From contig OX352763.1 of NCBI GenBank assembly GCA_947095585.1, forward strand, positions 117,903,908 through 117,967,907: 64,000 bases of DNA, given 5' to 3'. This document shows, piece by piece, positions 46,113 to 57,226 of the stretch (position 1 is its first letter; each line of letters opens with the position of its first letter). The notes beneath the pieces were generated by a model, which saw only the letters and a program-made list of their open reading frames with translations, searched no databases and was not told where the DNA came from. The translations under genes were made by a program, and so were the position numbers. Origin of the DNA: Nephrocerus scutellatus. Lineage: Eukaryota > Arthropoda > Insecta > Diptera > Pipunculidae.

Positions 46113-46260
46113 ATAATTGCCTATAAAATCGATCAAATCTTCTCGATTGGACTAGTATTGTAGCTACCCTTCGTTTAGACGGTTTCGAATCAAAAGTTCG
46201 CCGCACAAACGCTGGTGTTGCACAAGCCCCTTTTTTTGTAATTTTCACTTTCGCCGTGTG
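46113..46260 (+). mobile_element. CR1/L2-like LINE scrap
   Basis: CTCGATTGGACTAGTATTGT, GACGGTTTCGAATC, GTTCGCCGCACAAACGCTGG and TGTTGCACAAGCCCC correspond to the LLDWTS, LDGFESKVRRTNAGV and PQ region of the LINEs at 3.8 and 48.1 kb. About 130 bp of reverse transcriptase is left, immediately right of the satellite. Confidence 0.75.
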
Positions 46261-46510
46261 CAGAAGTGGTTCTTCGAGCTGAGTATAATTCTGTTATGAA
46301 TTTTTTCTCTACCGTTGTGGAGTTTTTATTGGCGTTAAGTATAAAATAATGTATCCGAGCCTCATACAGATAGTCCTGATAATTTTGAATTTTTATTAGC
46401 AATGAAAACATACTTGTAAGATTTAAAATGAAAAATATGGGGCGCTTGCAACTACTTATGCATCAATTGTCTATTGCATTTTGTTAAAATATATAAAAAA
46501 TATAAATATA

Positions 46511-46676
46511 TAGTATCTTAAAGATACTATCAGTATCTTAAAGATACTATCTAGATAAGATACTATCTGTATCTTAAAGTTACTACCAGTATCTTAAAGA
46601 TACTATCAGTATCTTAAAGATACTATCAGTATCTTAAAGATACTATCAGCATCTTAAGGATACTATCAGTATCTTT
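46511..46676. repeat. Palindromic 20-bp tandem repeat
   Basis: The unit CAGTATCTTAAAGATACTAT is repeated about eight times. Each unit contains the inverted repeat AGTATCTT/AAGATACT around a short centre, so the array can fold at many registers. Units match closely apart from a few changes and one insertion near 46,555. Confidence 0.92.
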
Positions 46677-47018
46677 TGTTCTTGCCGCTCAGTCAAACAA
46701 ATAATAACTAGGGTCGCCGTATTCTCTTAGGTAAACGATAAGCTTGCAGCTTGCTCGCTTCGCTCCAATAAACAAATGTTTGTTCCACTTGTCATCGATC
46801 TATTTATACCAGAAACAATCTTACAAATTGTTTCTATTTTGGGGTGTCATTCTCTAGTGTCTAGCCAATTTTGAACCGCTAATGAGGATAAATATTTACA
46901 CATCTGTCAATATTGTTTATTTATGTTGTTAACAAATATATGTACTTTGCTTGTGTTATGTTGATGATAGCTGTTACTACATACACTGTAGCTACGTTCT
47001 AGTCGTTTAAGTCCAGTC
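46677..47018. other. Unrecognised stretch
   Basis: About 340 bp of AT-rich sequence in which I see no gene or repeat. Confidence 0.45.
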
Positions 47019-47283
47019 TTTTTAAATTATCTATATTAACTTCGCGTCGGAATGGTTCTGTCTGTCGTTCGGTGGTGGAATTTTGCAATCAATTTTAAAC
47101 CCAATTTCCAAAACCCAATTTTATTGAAACTTTGCACACTTGTGTATTTTCGGTGACAACACTTTCTATCAAAATTTGGTAGTGATAGAGCCCTGGGGAA
47201 GAGGAGCTCCCACAGAACATTTTTAAAAATCATGCATCAGATCACGCCATACTATAATGACTGTGTGCGCTGTGTGCAGCGCT
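47019..47283 (-). repeat. Dispersed repeat DR1, copy d
   Basis: Minus-strand copy: the TTTTTAAATT end and CTATATTAACTTCGCG lie at 47,019-47,047, then GATGACAACACTTTC-type, ATCAAAATTTGGTAGTGA and GCATCAGATCACGC. It shares with copy e extra sequence beyond the other copies (TTTTTAAAAATC, GCATCAGAT, GTGCGCTGTGTGC). Confidence 0.75.
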
Positions 47284-47336
47284 GCTCATTTCTCGGTTAA
47301 CCATAGCTGACACTATACACGTATCTAGTGCATCTG
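47284..47336 (+). repeat. 53-bp block shared with 43,959-44,011
   Basis: Second copy of the block GCTCATTTCTCGGTTAACC to GTATCTAGTGCATCTG, three differences. It sits directly beside DR1 copy d. Confidence 0.8.
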
Positions 47337-47534
47337 GAATCAGTATACTTTTAGGCGTATATTTTTTTGTTATTAGAGAATTTACATGAAAATTTTTAAT
47401 TTTTATGAATTGGTTGTTTTTTTCAATAAGTTTAGATTTCTACCGTACTTTGTGTGATTAGGAAAACTTAATTAACGAATTTATGGAGGGTAATGTGGGG
47501 GCCAAAGTCCAGGATGAATTTTCAATCCAATTTT

Positions 47535-48785
47535 GAATAATGACAGCTAGCTCAACGCTACCAGACTGCGCGTTGTCGCCGCCGGTACTTTCAAGAGTCG
47601 AATATTCTATGGGACAAACCTACTTTCGTAATCGTCAAGTAGCTAGAGTATTAAATGATCTCAACATTCATAAATCTGTTGGGCCTGATGGTATTCCTAC
47701 TATAATTTTCAAGAGGTGTTCTCTAACATTGGCATGCCCACTAGGCAGGCTTTTCCATTTCTCTTATTCTTCTGGAGTCTTACCAAGAAGTTGGAAAACA
47801 GCCTATGTCCAGCCAGTTCTCGTCATCTCCTTCCTTGTACCAACCCTTTGCGCTAACATCCATACTTTCTAAAATCATGGAAACGCTGATCCATCGTTAT
47901 CTTATGCAATACCTTGAATCACGTGAAATCCTTTGCGACCAGCAGTATGGTACGTTCTACAGGTGATATGATGGCGTATCTCATCAAAAAGTGGGAACCA
48001 GTCTATTCACAAATTTGGTGAAAGCAAAGTTGTTGCATTCGATATTTCCAAGGCATTTGTCTGGCATCAAGCTCTCTTGTCGAATTTGAATGCCTGTGGA
48101 TTTGATAAGGCCCTGCTCGATTGGACTAGTAACTACCTTTCTGACTGTTTAATGCAGGTCGTATTGGACGGTTTAAATGCAAGGTTCGCCGCATAAACGC
48201 CGGTGTTCCTCAAGACTCTGTTTTGTTACCAATACTCTTTCTCATTTTCATTAATCATCTCCTCTTCGCTACTTCTAATCCAATTCATTCTTTCGCTAAC
48301 GATTGCACTCTTGGGCTTTTCATATGAGTTCGCGCTTTCTGCACGCCCGTCTTCATCACAAGTGGAACTTGAGCAACAACGTATGTTAAGCACGTTAAAT
48401 TCTGTCAAGGTCAGATGGGGACTACACATATAGTAGAATTTAACGCTGCTAAAACCCAATGCTGTCTTTTGTCGTCTAAGCGTAATTTAAACCCCCAACC
48501 TTTATTCATGAATGGATTCTGCATCAAAGAAACTCAAAAACTCGCAATTCTCGGTATGTGCGTCAACAACATGTAGGAATGTTTCCAGCTTGTCACTGTT
48601 TTATCGCTGCTTGCACAAGCGGTGTTCAAAAGAATTCAGATGCACCCCGCCCATCCCCCAACCCAACCGAAATAATACCCGTGCCGCAATTCGAGCTCAC
48701 GGGTCTACCATTAGGCCTATCTTCGGACATGTCAACCAATGCAGAGACTCCATCTTTAGCCGTGTCAGTAAACTAAATAGTGGGA
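47535..48785 (+). mobile_element. CR1/L2-like LINE relic
   Basis: The relic starts before the RT palm with VARVLNDLNIHKSVGPDGIP and RLFHFSYSSGVLPRSWKTAY. A frameshift near 47,815 leads to SILSKIMETLIHRYLMQYLE. Decayed palm sequence continues with VVLDG at about 48,155, then RRINAGVPQDSVLLPILFL and SNPIHSFANDCTLG, where FADD has become FAND. VEFNAAKTQCC and LAILGMCVNN follow. A deletion near 48,575 then joins to SSLSLFYRCLHKRCSKEF and RAAIRAHGSTIRPIFGHV. This is the most complete of three same-family copies in the window (also at 3.8 and 46.1 kb). Stops, shifts and the catalytic substitution make it dead. Confidence 0.87.
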
Positions 48786-51039
48786 ATACGATCGAGGTGG
48801 CGCTTGTGTTACTTGGCGAAGAGCATGGACGTTTTGTCGTCATTAATGGGGCTTTCGGGTTTGGTTATGGAGTGGGACCTAGTTGCGATGCGTTAAGGTT
48901 TAGGCAATAGATCACCCCTACCGTGGTAGTGATGACAAAGCGGGGATTCATGTGTGCGGGTGGCGGAGCGCCCAGGAAAAGCTAGTATACTATATACTGC
49001 AAGACTTCCCACTTCAGTGACGTCACACTTGATTGTTAAAACAATTTCACAACAACATGAAACTATCTACAATCATCGGCACAATTATTTAGTTGAGAAT
49101 TCGAAAAACAAAAACAAAAACAAATTACTGTACGACATTTTGACACCAACGCAGCGAAATTTGTTCTTCCAAGTTCCGTTAAAAATACCAAAAGTGGTGT
49201 CTGTCTGCCGTTGATAAGTCTTTAGAGTAACCACCCACTTCCTTCTATATGCCAGTACCAAATAATTGGTATCAATCTGACATGAATCATTACACAAATA
49301 CCCGGTTGACTAGATACTTTTGTATGTTCGTCGCGCTGCAACTGCGCTAACTACTAATAAGCGACACACCTCCATCGCCTCCATGAATTTCGGTTCAATT
49401 CAACTCAATCATCTATGTATGTATGTATGTGGCTTAAATTGCCGGCGAATCTTCGCTTTTATTACATTTCTTGGCCATAAACGGAAGCTCAAGTGAACTG
49501 AAGCGATCCGCTAAGGCACAGCTCAGCTCATCTCGGCTCGTAAAAAAGTTCACTTTCGTTTTATTGTTATCATTATTGTGGGTTATACATTAATTGGAAG
49601 TTAATTGAATCCGATGTCACATATCCGCGACTATAGCGTCTTTAGATTTTTTAGGAAATAAATAAATTTTGTATCTTTACGGGTTTTTTTCTACCAATTT
49701 GTCGAACGCGTCGTGCCATTGGAGACGAAACATTGAACGACAGAAAATGTCAGATGGCAAGTTTTGTTTGTCGATTGCGTTGCGGAGAAGCGCCTCAGCA
49801 AGACGCCGGATTCTTGCTAGAGACTTCCAAAAGATCACAACCAATAGTTACCAATATAATTAGACAATTGTATTTGTTGACTGAATATGACTTGGCTTTA
49901 GCTTACTGCACAGTAAATCTCCCGTGGAGTCACATGGAGGGGTGCCCATGCACAACATCAACGAAGAAGACGACTTACACATAACTGAAGCATGCGGTAC
50001 GATGTATGAATTATGTTAACTACACGGTGTGGTGCCGCCCGGACAGCGGCACGCTGTGCTAATTGGACAAATGAAATATTCAGTCAGGCGTTTCACTTGA
50101 GCACGTCACGGCTTTGATTTCGATGAGGAGAAGGAGGAGGAGCAGAAGAAGAAAAGGGGAAAACGTGACTCTATGATCAGCAGGGCAGGCATGTGCGCTC
50201 TGATATGGGACAATGTGTTTGCGCACACTCCACTTCATGTGCCTGCTGCTAGGGGTAAAAATATGCGCAAATGGAGTCTTTTTTTGTATCTGTGTGTGTA
50301 CTGTGTACATTCCGCACATGAACGCGATAATATCATTAATTAATAGCACTGTGCGTGTTAATTCTGTGTGGTCCCCCCCCCCCGCACCACTGTGGTGAAC
50401 AGGTTGACCGCTTCAAGACGATAAAAACTTGTACACGGATGTTCTTTTGAAAATTAAAGACACTACAAAAATACACTTAAACAATTAGGTTGGTTTGGTT
50501 GGTTAATCCGATAATTCGATAATATGCAAGATGGCGAACGGAAGACCCAAAATGGCAACGTACCGGTGGCGCCCTAAATATCTATACACCCATAAAAAAT
50601 TGAAGTAAAAATGCAATTACATTTACCAACATAATGCAAGACATGAGATTTTTGGCCTTCAGACGCTCCAGGGATTCGCAATTTTAATGTGCTAGGCACA
50701 GCTTGAAGGAATGAAGGAACGGTCTATGTAGATACGTCTGGAATGTCTGCAGATCATACAGATGCAGGAACACAGAATCTGGCAAATCATTTTCTTGTTA
50801 TGTGTTGTTCGGAAGATGGGCTCTATGGTAGTATCGTTGGTTTTAGTTAAGGAACGAGTATTACGGTTGGAAGATGAACGGAATGCTCCTTCCTGACTAT
50901 TTTTTTTGAGCACCGCTTGTAGAAAACGCGATAGGACATCGACCTGCAGAAACAAAAATCCTGTGAAACCAATAAAGAGGAGGTTAAAATAAGCGATGAC
51001 AACCTAAACATTCGTCCACCTTACCGAAACTAAGTGGTA
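48786..51039. other. Unrecognised stretch with microsatellites
   Basis: A TATG run lies near 49,413-49,430 and a poly-C tract at about 50,372-50,383. Frames at 48,954-49,297, 49,669-49,984 and 50,080-50,398 overlap and have no recognisable domain. No gene is called. Confidence 0.4.
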
Positions 51040-52110
51040 AGTGTAATACTCAAACCCAAAACCAATTAAGCTACTGGAGAAGATGGTCGAATTAAATTCA
51101 ATAAATGTTGTAAAGTTTTAGTCAGATGTGAGTGTATCGCTTGTGTATCCCTATTCACAAGAAAGGAGACCACTAAACTGCATTAGCTAAAAAGGAATTA
51201 GTCTCCATAGCATCGCCGTTTTACCCGTTTCCATCAAAACATGCGTTAAAAGGAAAAATTGTAGGGTTACCATCCTTCCAAGTGTCCGATATATCCCAAA
51301 TATGATATTTATTTATTTATTTATATATTCTAAAATACAAGAATTAAAAATAAAAAAACATTTAAGGAAGCTTCTACGTAGACATTCTGGAAAACGTGAG
51401 TTTTCAAAAAGTATTTGTATGAGAACGTCTTGACCTCGGTGTCTGACTTCTTTAACATATGACAGCTTGTGTCATCTTTGAATACCAAACACCTGTGATA
51501 AATTTAAGGAAGCTCCTACGTAGACATTCTGGAAAACGTGGATTTTTAAAAAGTATTTGTATGAGAAGCTCATGACCTCGGTGTCTGACTTCTTTAAAAA
51601 GTGATAGCTTGTGTTGTCTTTGAATAACAAACACCTGTGATAAATTTAAGGTAGCTCCTAACGTAGACATTCTGGAAAACGTGAGTTTTCAAAAAGTATT
51701 TGTATGAGAACGTCTTGACCTCGGTGCCTGACTTCTTTAAAATACGAAAGCTTGTGTCGTCTTTGAATACCAAACACATGTGCACATTTTCAGGAAGCTA
51801 TGATCAACGTTTCTAGAGTTTTTGGTCAGATTCTGGCCAGATATTCACCTTATAGCAGATCATAGAGAAGTCACAAAAGTTTCAGAACGATCTTATGGCC
51901 TCTTCATTGATTTCAAAGCCTCATATGGAAGCATCTCCATATTTATAGATTCGAGTCATGTGGAGTTTGGATAGTCATGCCAAACTAATTCGACTGTGCA
52001 GGATGACAATGGATGGATGGAGAGAGAAATCCTTCGGAAGATATTCTGTCCTGATTGCGTTGACTGATTGTGGAAAAGATATTGAACGAAGAACTATACG
52101 AGCTCTACAG
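51040..52110 (+). mobile_element. RTE-like LINE relic split by a tandem array
   Basis: The left part (51,040-51,265) contains sequence like the PIHKKGDPLNCTNYRGISL region of RTE reverse transcriptases: YPYSQERRPLNCIS and KGISLHSIA in frame. The right part (51,880-52,020) has YGLFIDFKASYGSI with the first catalytic aspartate, then AKLIRLCRMTMDG across a frameshift. Between them lies a 142-bp tandem array (51,364-51,791). The family is distinct from the 15-25 kb RTE elements, judged by sequence differences. No YADD box remains. Confidence 0.6.
51364..51791. repeat. Tandem array, 142-bp units, three copies
   Basis: Units start with AAGGAAGCTTCTACGTAGAC or a close variant at 51,364, 51,506 and 51,648. 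They contain ATTCTGGAAAACGTGAG, GTATTTGTATGAGAACGTC, TGACCTCGGTGTCTGACTTC and GAATACCAAACACCTGTG. Divergence is low. The array lies within an RTE-like LINE relic. Confidence 0.92.
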
Positions 52111-52862
52111 AGATAAGAAAGAACCTTTGAGATGACTCTATACTGAAAAACAATCTCAAAAGTATATTTCTATTCCATTGCACTGAGATTCTATAGATTG
52201 AAATGTTTTTTGTATATATTTCCTTTATGTTCAGCCACATTATATGCAACTTTGACCAAAAGAACCATTACTTTCAACAGAAAAAACTTTATTCGATCAA
52301 CGTCTGATCTGAATTTGAGTGTGCGTTTATCTCCTAATGCTTCAAACCAAATAATTTAATCGACAGTACGACAACTAATGCACCACCAGAACTTTCTTAA
52401 CTGTTATGAGTTACACGCCCCACTGTGCTTCCAGAAATACTGCAATATGCCCGAGCTAAATAAAAAAAAGGAAAACAGGAAAACGTCACTGCTCTACCAT
52501 CAACGGTAATTCATTGCCACAGCAACATTGTGAAACCCACGCCCATGTGCTTTCAAATACTGTACGACAGCCGTTGCGCCCGCTGTGGTGGAGTTTGAAA
52601 TGAAAACGCTTGGGAATCATGAGGTTTTCGATTAACTCTTTAACTCTGTGCATGGCATGTAGATGAGATCAATCTTCTGGGAGGAAAATTAATTCTCCAT
52701 TTCTCCAACTACGATGCAGCACTGCAAGATGCTCGCGTAGGTGTGACAACGATCGATTGCATTTCATCGATATTCATCGGTTTTTGTGGTTTTACATTGC
52801 CTATCCACCCTGTATTATGCGTAACATATTAGAAATTGATGTGAGAAAAATTATTTCTTAAG
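52111..52862. other. Unrecognised stretch
   Basis: No recognisable frame or repeat. Confidence 0.45.
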
Positions 52863-53592
52863 GCATTGTATCTGTATCTCTACCTGTATTTGTATTTGAA
52901 TTTGAATTTGTATGTGTCTCAGTATCAGCGCCTGTATCTGTATCCTGAACTGTATCTGTATCCTAATTTGTGTCTCTATCTTGATCTGTATCTGTATATT
53001 TGTATATGTATCCGTATTTGTATCTGTATCTGGGTATGTACCAGTATCCGTACCTTTGCCTGTATCGTGATCTGCATCTGTATCCTGATCTGTATCTGTA
53101 TCCTGAACTGTATCTGTATCCTAATCTGTGTCTGTGTCTGTATCTTTATCCGTATCTGTATCCGTATTTGTATCTGTATCTGGGTATGTAGCAGTGTCAG
53201 TACCTGTATCGTGATCTGCATCTGTATCTGTATCTTGAATTGTATCTGCATCTGTATCATAATCTGTATCTGTATATTTGTATCTGTAACCGTACTTGAA
53301 TCTGTATCTATGTATGTATCTGTTTATGTACCAGTATCTGTACCTGTAAATGCGTACTGCTCTGTATCTGTATTTGTATCCTGTTCTGTAATTGTATCCT
53401 GATCTGTATATTTGTATCTGTATCCGTATTTGAATATGTATCTATGTTTGTAACTGGATTACATATCCTAATCTCTATCTGCATCTGTATCCTGATCTGT
53501 ATCTGTATGAATCTGTATCTGCATGTGTCCCATATCAGCCATTGTATCTGTATATTTGTATCTGTATCCATATATGTATCTGTATCTGTATC
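52863..53592. repeat. (TGTATC)n hexanucleotide satellite, ~730 bp
   Basis: TGTATC and close variants (TGTATT, TGAATC, TGATCTG, TCCTGA) are repeated about 120 times. There may be higher-order structure: TGTATCCTGATC or TGTATCCTGAACTGTATC blocks recur, and GTATCTGGGTATGTA appears more than once. The long frames on both strands (for example 52,866-53,402 with YLYLYL) are by-products of the six-base period. Confidence 0.95.
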
Positions 53593-54897
53593 TAGAGTTT
53601 ATTTCTCTGCTATGCGGATATGTTGCAAAAATTACCGGCACAATCTAGGCAATAACAGTGATAAGAGCCTCGCACATGCCATTAACACACATGTTCAAGT
53701 GTCGAGAATAATTTATCCATTTGGTTAAATGCTTTCGGTTGTTCACAAAGAGGCGCCACCACAATTCGATTATTATTTAATGTCGGCAGCTCGATAACAT
53801 TTTCGAGGATTTTACTGTCAACTTCACAGCGAAATAATTTAAAATTCTAATAGGATCGAACACATTTTTATGTGGGATGGGTCATAATTATGCAGATTTG
53901 GTTCATTCTTAAACGAAACGATAGAAGAACGCCGATGATGCACAGTGCGGTGGCTGCTAATAAAAAATAAAAAAACAAATACATAAGTCATATTAAGTGC
54001 CGTTTACCATAATCTAATAGAAACCAAATCCACCTCTTATTCATATGAAGATCTCTGACATTTCCAAATGAGACGCGGAATTTTTTTTTTTAAAGTTTCA
54101 CGAGTTAATCATAAAAAAAATTCAAATTTAATTAATGATCGCTTCATTTCAATTTTGCAGAGGCATTTAATACACAGCCAACGAGTTTAAATTAAAGGGT
54201 GTGTCATTATTAAGATTTTTTATTAAATTTCGTATTCTTTTTTGCATTTTAAGAATGTTTATTAATTTTTTTTAGACACATCTATTACAAGCAAACATAT
54301 ATACAGTCCGTTCCTTGGGATAAGCCTTGTCGCGGCGGAAGGCCTTACGCAACTAGTATAATGAAACTTAGACTTTGCGATTGCGGATATTGTTTAAACA
54401 CACAAAAAATTGCCCAATTTTCCAACATCTGCGTAATATGCGATAGCGTTCCTACAAAGGAAATAGCCGGCAACACCGAAGATTGTTTCTACGAGCTTCC
54501 CGCCAAATCTTACTAGAAATGCCCCAAAAAAGAAGACTTAGAAGTTGCTCCAAAATTTCTGTACCTAATATTTCACTTCATTGACACCTTTCTTACTACT
54601 CCCACGTAAGTCAACTACTATTTGACGAAACCGACATAAATCACGTTATGGTGGTAAGTAAATCACACCTAAGTTCACTATAGGTAAGTAAATCATACCT
54701 AAGTCTATTATAGTTAATGCTTTATTCTGGGAAACTAGCCCTGTAAAATAGTTTCCTGACAATGATTGTAAATCTAAATCTAGCCGGTAGAATTCTCCTT
54801 CGATTTTGATTGATTCGATGTTGATTGAGTAGTCATAGTATAGATGTAGAGTAATATACGAGTAGAAGGCTTACTATATTTTAAGACCTCTTGAGAA
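53593..54897. other. Unrecognised stretch with a short duplication
   Basis: Mostly AT-rich unique sequence. GGTAAGTAAATCA.ACCTAAGT is duplicated at about 54,654 and 54,686. A segment near 54,781 (CCGGTAGAATTC) echoes the sequence at 54,964 inside the adjoining reading frame. Confidence 0.4.
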
Positions 54898-55198
54898 TTA
54901 TACTGCTTCTTGAAGTGAAAATGATAATAAACCTAAAGTCGTATTTGTAATCTTTTCACTAACCGGTAGAATTCTTTTCCGATTTTTGTCATGTTGATAG
55001 CAAAATTCAGCGATCAAGAAGGGGAACCGACTTTCAAGAACGCTAAGACTGGCGAGACGAAATCTAAAAATGCGATTAAGGCTGTAAGTCCCCACAAATA
55101 TCAAGCCTAAAAATGTCCATAGTAGAGCACCTATTCCCCAAGTATCATATACTATGTGCAACATAATAAGAAAGTATTCCCAGGCTAACAATGGATGA
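54898..55198 (-). CDS. Unidentified membrane-protein-like reading frame, partial
   Basis: An open frame of 97 codons from its first ATG (ends at 54,898) extends upstream without a stop (WVHPLLAWEYF) to the junction with an R1-clade LINE. It has a hydrophobic N-terminal half (YFLIMLHIVYDTWGIGALL, LWTFLGLIFVGTYSL), suggesting one or two membrane segments. A charged tail follows (FRFRLASLSVLESRFPF, HDKNRKRILPVSEK) and ends SFSLQEAV. Composition is less biased than other frames in the window and it contains no simple repeat. I do not recognise the family. It may be a host exon or pseudogene broken by the LINE, part of another mobile element, or a chance frame. No splice sites were established. 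Confidence 0.25.
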
Positions 55199-56890
55199 AC
55201 CCATTTAAAAAAATACGTGACAACAAGGCTCCTGGACCCGATGGTATGGCTAATAAAGCATTGAAAGCGCCCATCCGAGACAGGCCGGATAGGTTTATGA
55301 CATGAATGCAGCAGTGACTAGATTTTACTATAGTGTATCATATATGACGATTGCTTAATTTAGCAAATGATAAAGGAGCACTGTTAAATCATCAGTTGGG
55401 GTTTCGAAAATCGCGCTCGACCGTCGACGCCATAAAGGCGATGATCAATATAACAAAGGAAGCGATAGAAGGAGATAGATGTCGGTGGGACACAAAAGAA
55501 AACTGTGCATTTATGACACTGGACTATGCTATGGATGCTAGATTGGAGGCATCGTACTATTTACGGAAGAATGTATGAAGCTACTTAAACAATAGAAGGC
55601 TAAGGTATGAAACCAATGAGGGTGCAAAGTACTTTAACATCTCTGCAGGCGTCCCACAAGGATCGGTGCTCGGTCCCCTTCAATGGAATATTATGTACGA
55701 TGGAGTCCTAAGACTAACACTACTACGAGGGATAAAAATATTTGGATTCGCTGACGTTGTTACCGTGTCAAATAGAACCTATGGAAAAGAGTCAGCCCCG
55801 AACAAAGCAGTCGTCCAAATCAAAGGCTGGCCGGTCTAGAATTAGCAGACCACAAAACGGAAGCAGTTTGGATTATCAGCCGGAAAAAGATGAAATACAT
55901 AAACATAAGTGTTGCCAACTATCAGATCAAAGGATTCTGTCAAATACCTAGGAGTTATGCTTGAAAATAGGCTCCGTTTTAAAATACACGTAAGCTACTC
56001 AGAAAAAAAGGCATCTAAGATGCAGACATGCTGACGAACGTCAGAGGACCAGGATATCCAATAAGGATACTATCAGTTCAGTCATCCTTTACGCAGCTCC
56101 AGTTTGGTCGGAGGCACAGGCGACTAAGGAAATATGAAGGTACCTATCGTCTACATACAAACTTAGTGCACTGAGGACGATCAGTGGTTTTCAAATGATA
56201 TCGGATGATGCAACTCTGGTTATAGCAGGAATGGTTCCAGTAGATATTCGTGCAGATGAAATGCTCAGGGTCTACAATAAAAGGGCCTCAATTCAACAGG
56301 ACCAATGACTCAAAATGATCAAAGAGCAAGAAAAGTCCACCTCAATGGCCTCATGGCAAGCTTTGTTGGGACACCTTTTTGAAAGGTAGATGGACCTAAA
56401 AGCTGATACCGAACATTGAGGCATATACAAGCTGATCCCACGTTAACTGTTATCAGCAACTTAAGCAGCTTTTGAATATGGCGGCTATCGTAAATATCTT
56501 CACCGCTTTGAACACGATACCTTACCTTCTGCCCAGATTGTCCGGATCTGGAAGAAGACAGGGAGCATGCGGTTTTCCATTGCAGACGCTTCAGAGAATA
56601 AAGAACCAACCTGTCAAGTCCACAGTTCCATTTAGAAGAAATATTAAGATCTGAGGCCAAGTGGACGGAAGTATGTGTATTCGCAACGAACGTGCAAAAA
56701 GAGCTGCGAAGAATCAAAAAAAGAAGGCGATCAGCAGGAGCAGAAAATGCAGAAGGCACATATTAATCTGCTAACCAGCCACGCGATATAGTACCTAACG
56801 GCAGTCCCACGGAGAGAGTGGTAAGGAGTGTTTAGAACGTAGGCATAATTCCTGGCTCGAACTTTCCAAGTTTTACAAATCGTGCATGCT
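55199..56890 (+). mobile_element. R1-clade LINE relic
   Basis: The relic opens in the reverse transcriptase with KKIRDNKAPGPDGMANKALK, then NHQLGFRKSRSTVDAI with INITKEAIEG. VPQGSVLGPLQWNIMYDGVL follows, which is characteristic of R1-type elements. The catalytic box has decayed from FADD to GFADVVTV. Thumb sequence follows (SVKYLGVMLENRLRF). The C-terminus near 56,520-56,620 has a CPDCPDLEEDREHAVFHC segment typical of the R1 Zn-finger-like end. No RNase H domain is present. The element is 5'-truncated at about 55,199, next to the unidentified minus-strand frame. Multiple stops and shifts are present. Confidence 0.85.
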
Positions 56891-56949
56891 AGTATCATTG
56901 GAGGGCTCTACCTCTATCTAAGAAGATTCTTAACCTTTAGCACAGCCAT

Positions 56950-57226
56950 AAGAAAAACTCACACAGAACGCACATAGCGTACACAGCGTAATCTGATGCC
57001 GCTATATGGCACGATTTTTAAAAATCAATTTTGTATGTGAGCCCACCGATCCCGGCGTCCGATCCATTCCAAATTTTAATAGAAAGTGTTGTCACCGGAA
57101 ACACACATGTGTGCAAAGTTTCAATAAAGTAGAGCTTTGGGAAGTGGGTTTAGTTTTGATCGCAAGATTCCACCACCGAACGACAGAACCATGCCGATGC
57201 GAAGTTAATGTAGAGAATTTAAAAAT
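56950..57226 (+). repeat. Dispersed repeat DR1, copy e
   Basis: Landmarks AAATTTTAATAGAAAGTGT, TTGTCACCGGAAACACACAT, GGGAAGTGGGTTTAGTTTT, a CACCACCGAACGACAGAACC segment and the end GCGAAGTTAATGTAGAG with A-rich tail. It shares an extra 5' stretch (GCATCAGAT-type, TTTTTAAAAATC) with copy d, and both have the CACCGAACGACAGA segment instead of the CCAGCCAGCC run. These two form a subfamily. Confidence 0.8.

Noticed and set aside
52866..53571. Long frames rich in YLYL, ICIC and QIQI
   Set aside because: Direct translation of a six-base tandem repeat, open on both strands for that reason.
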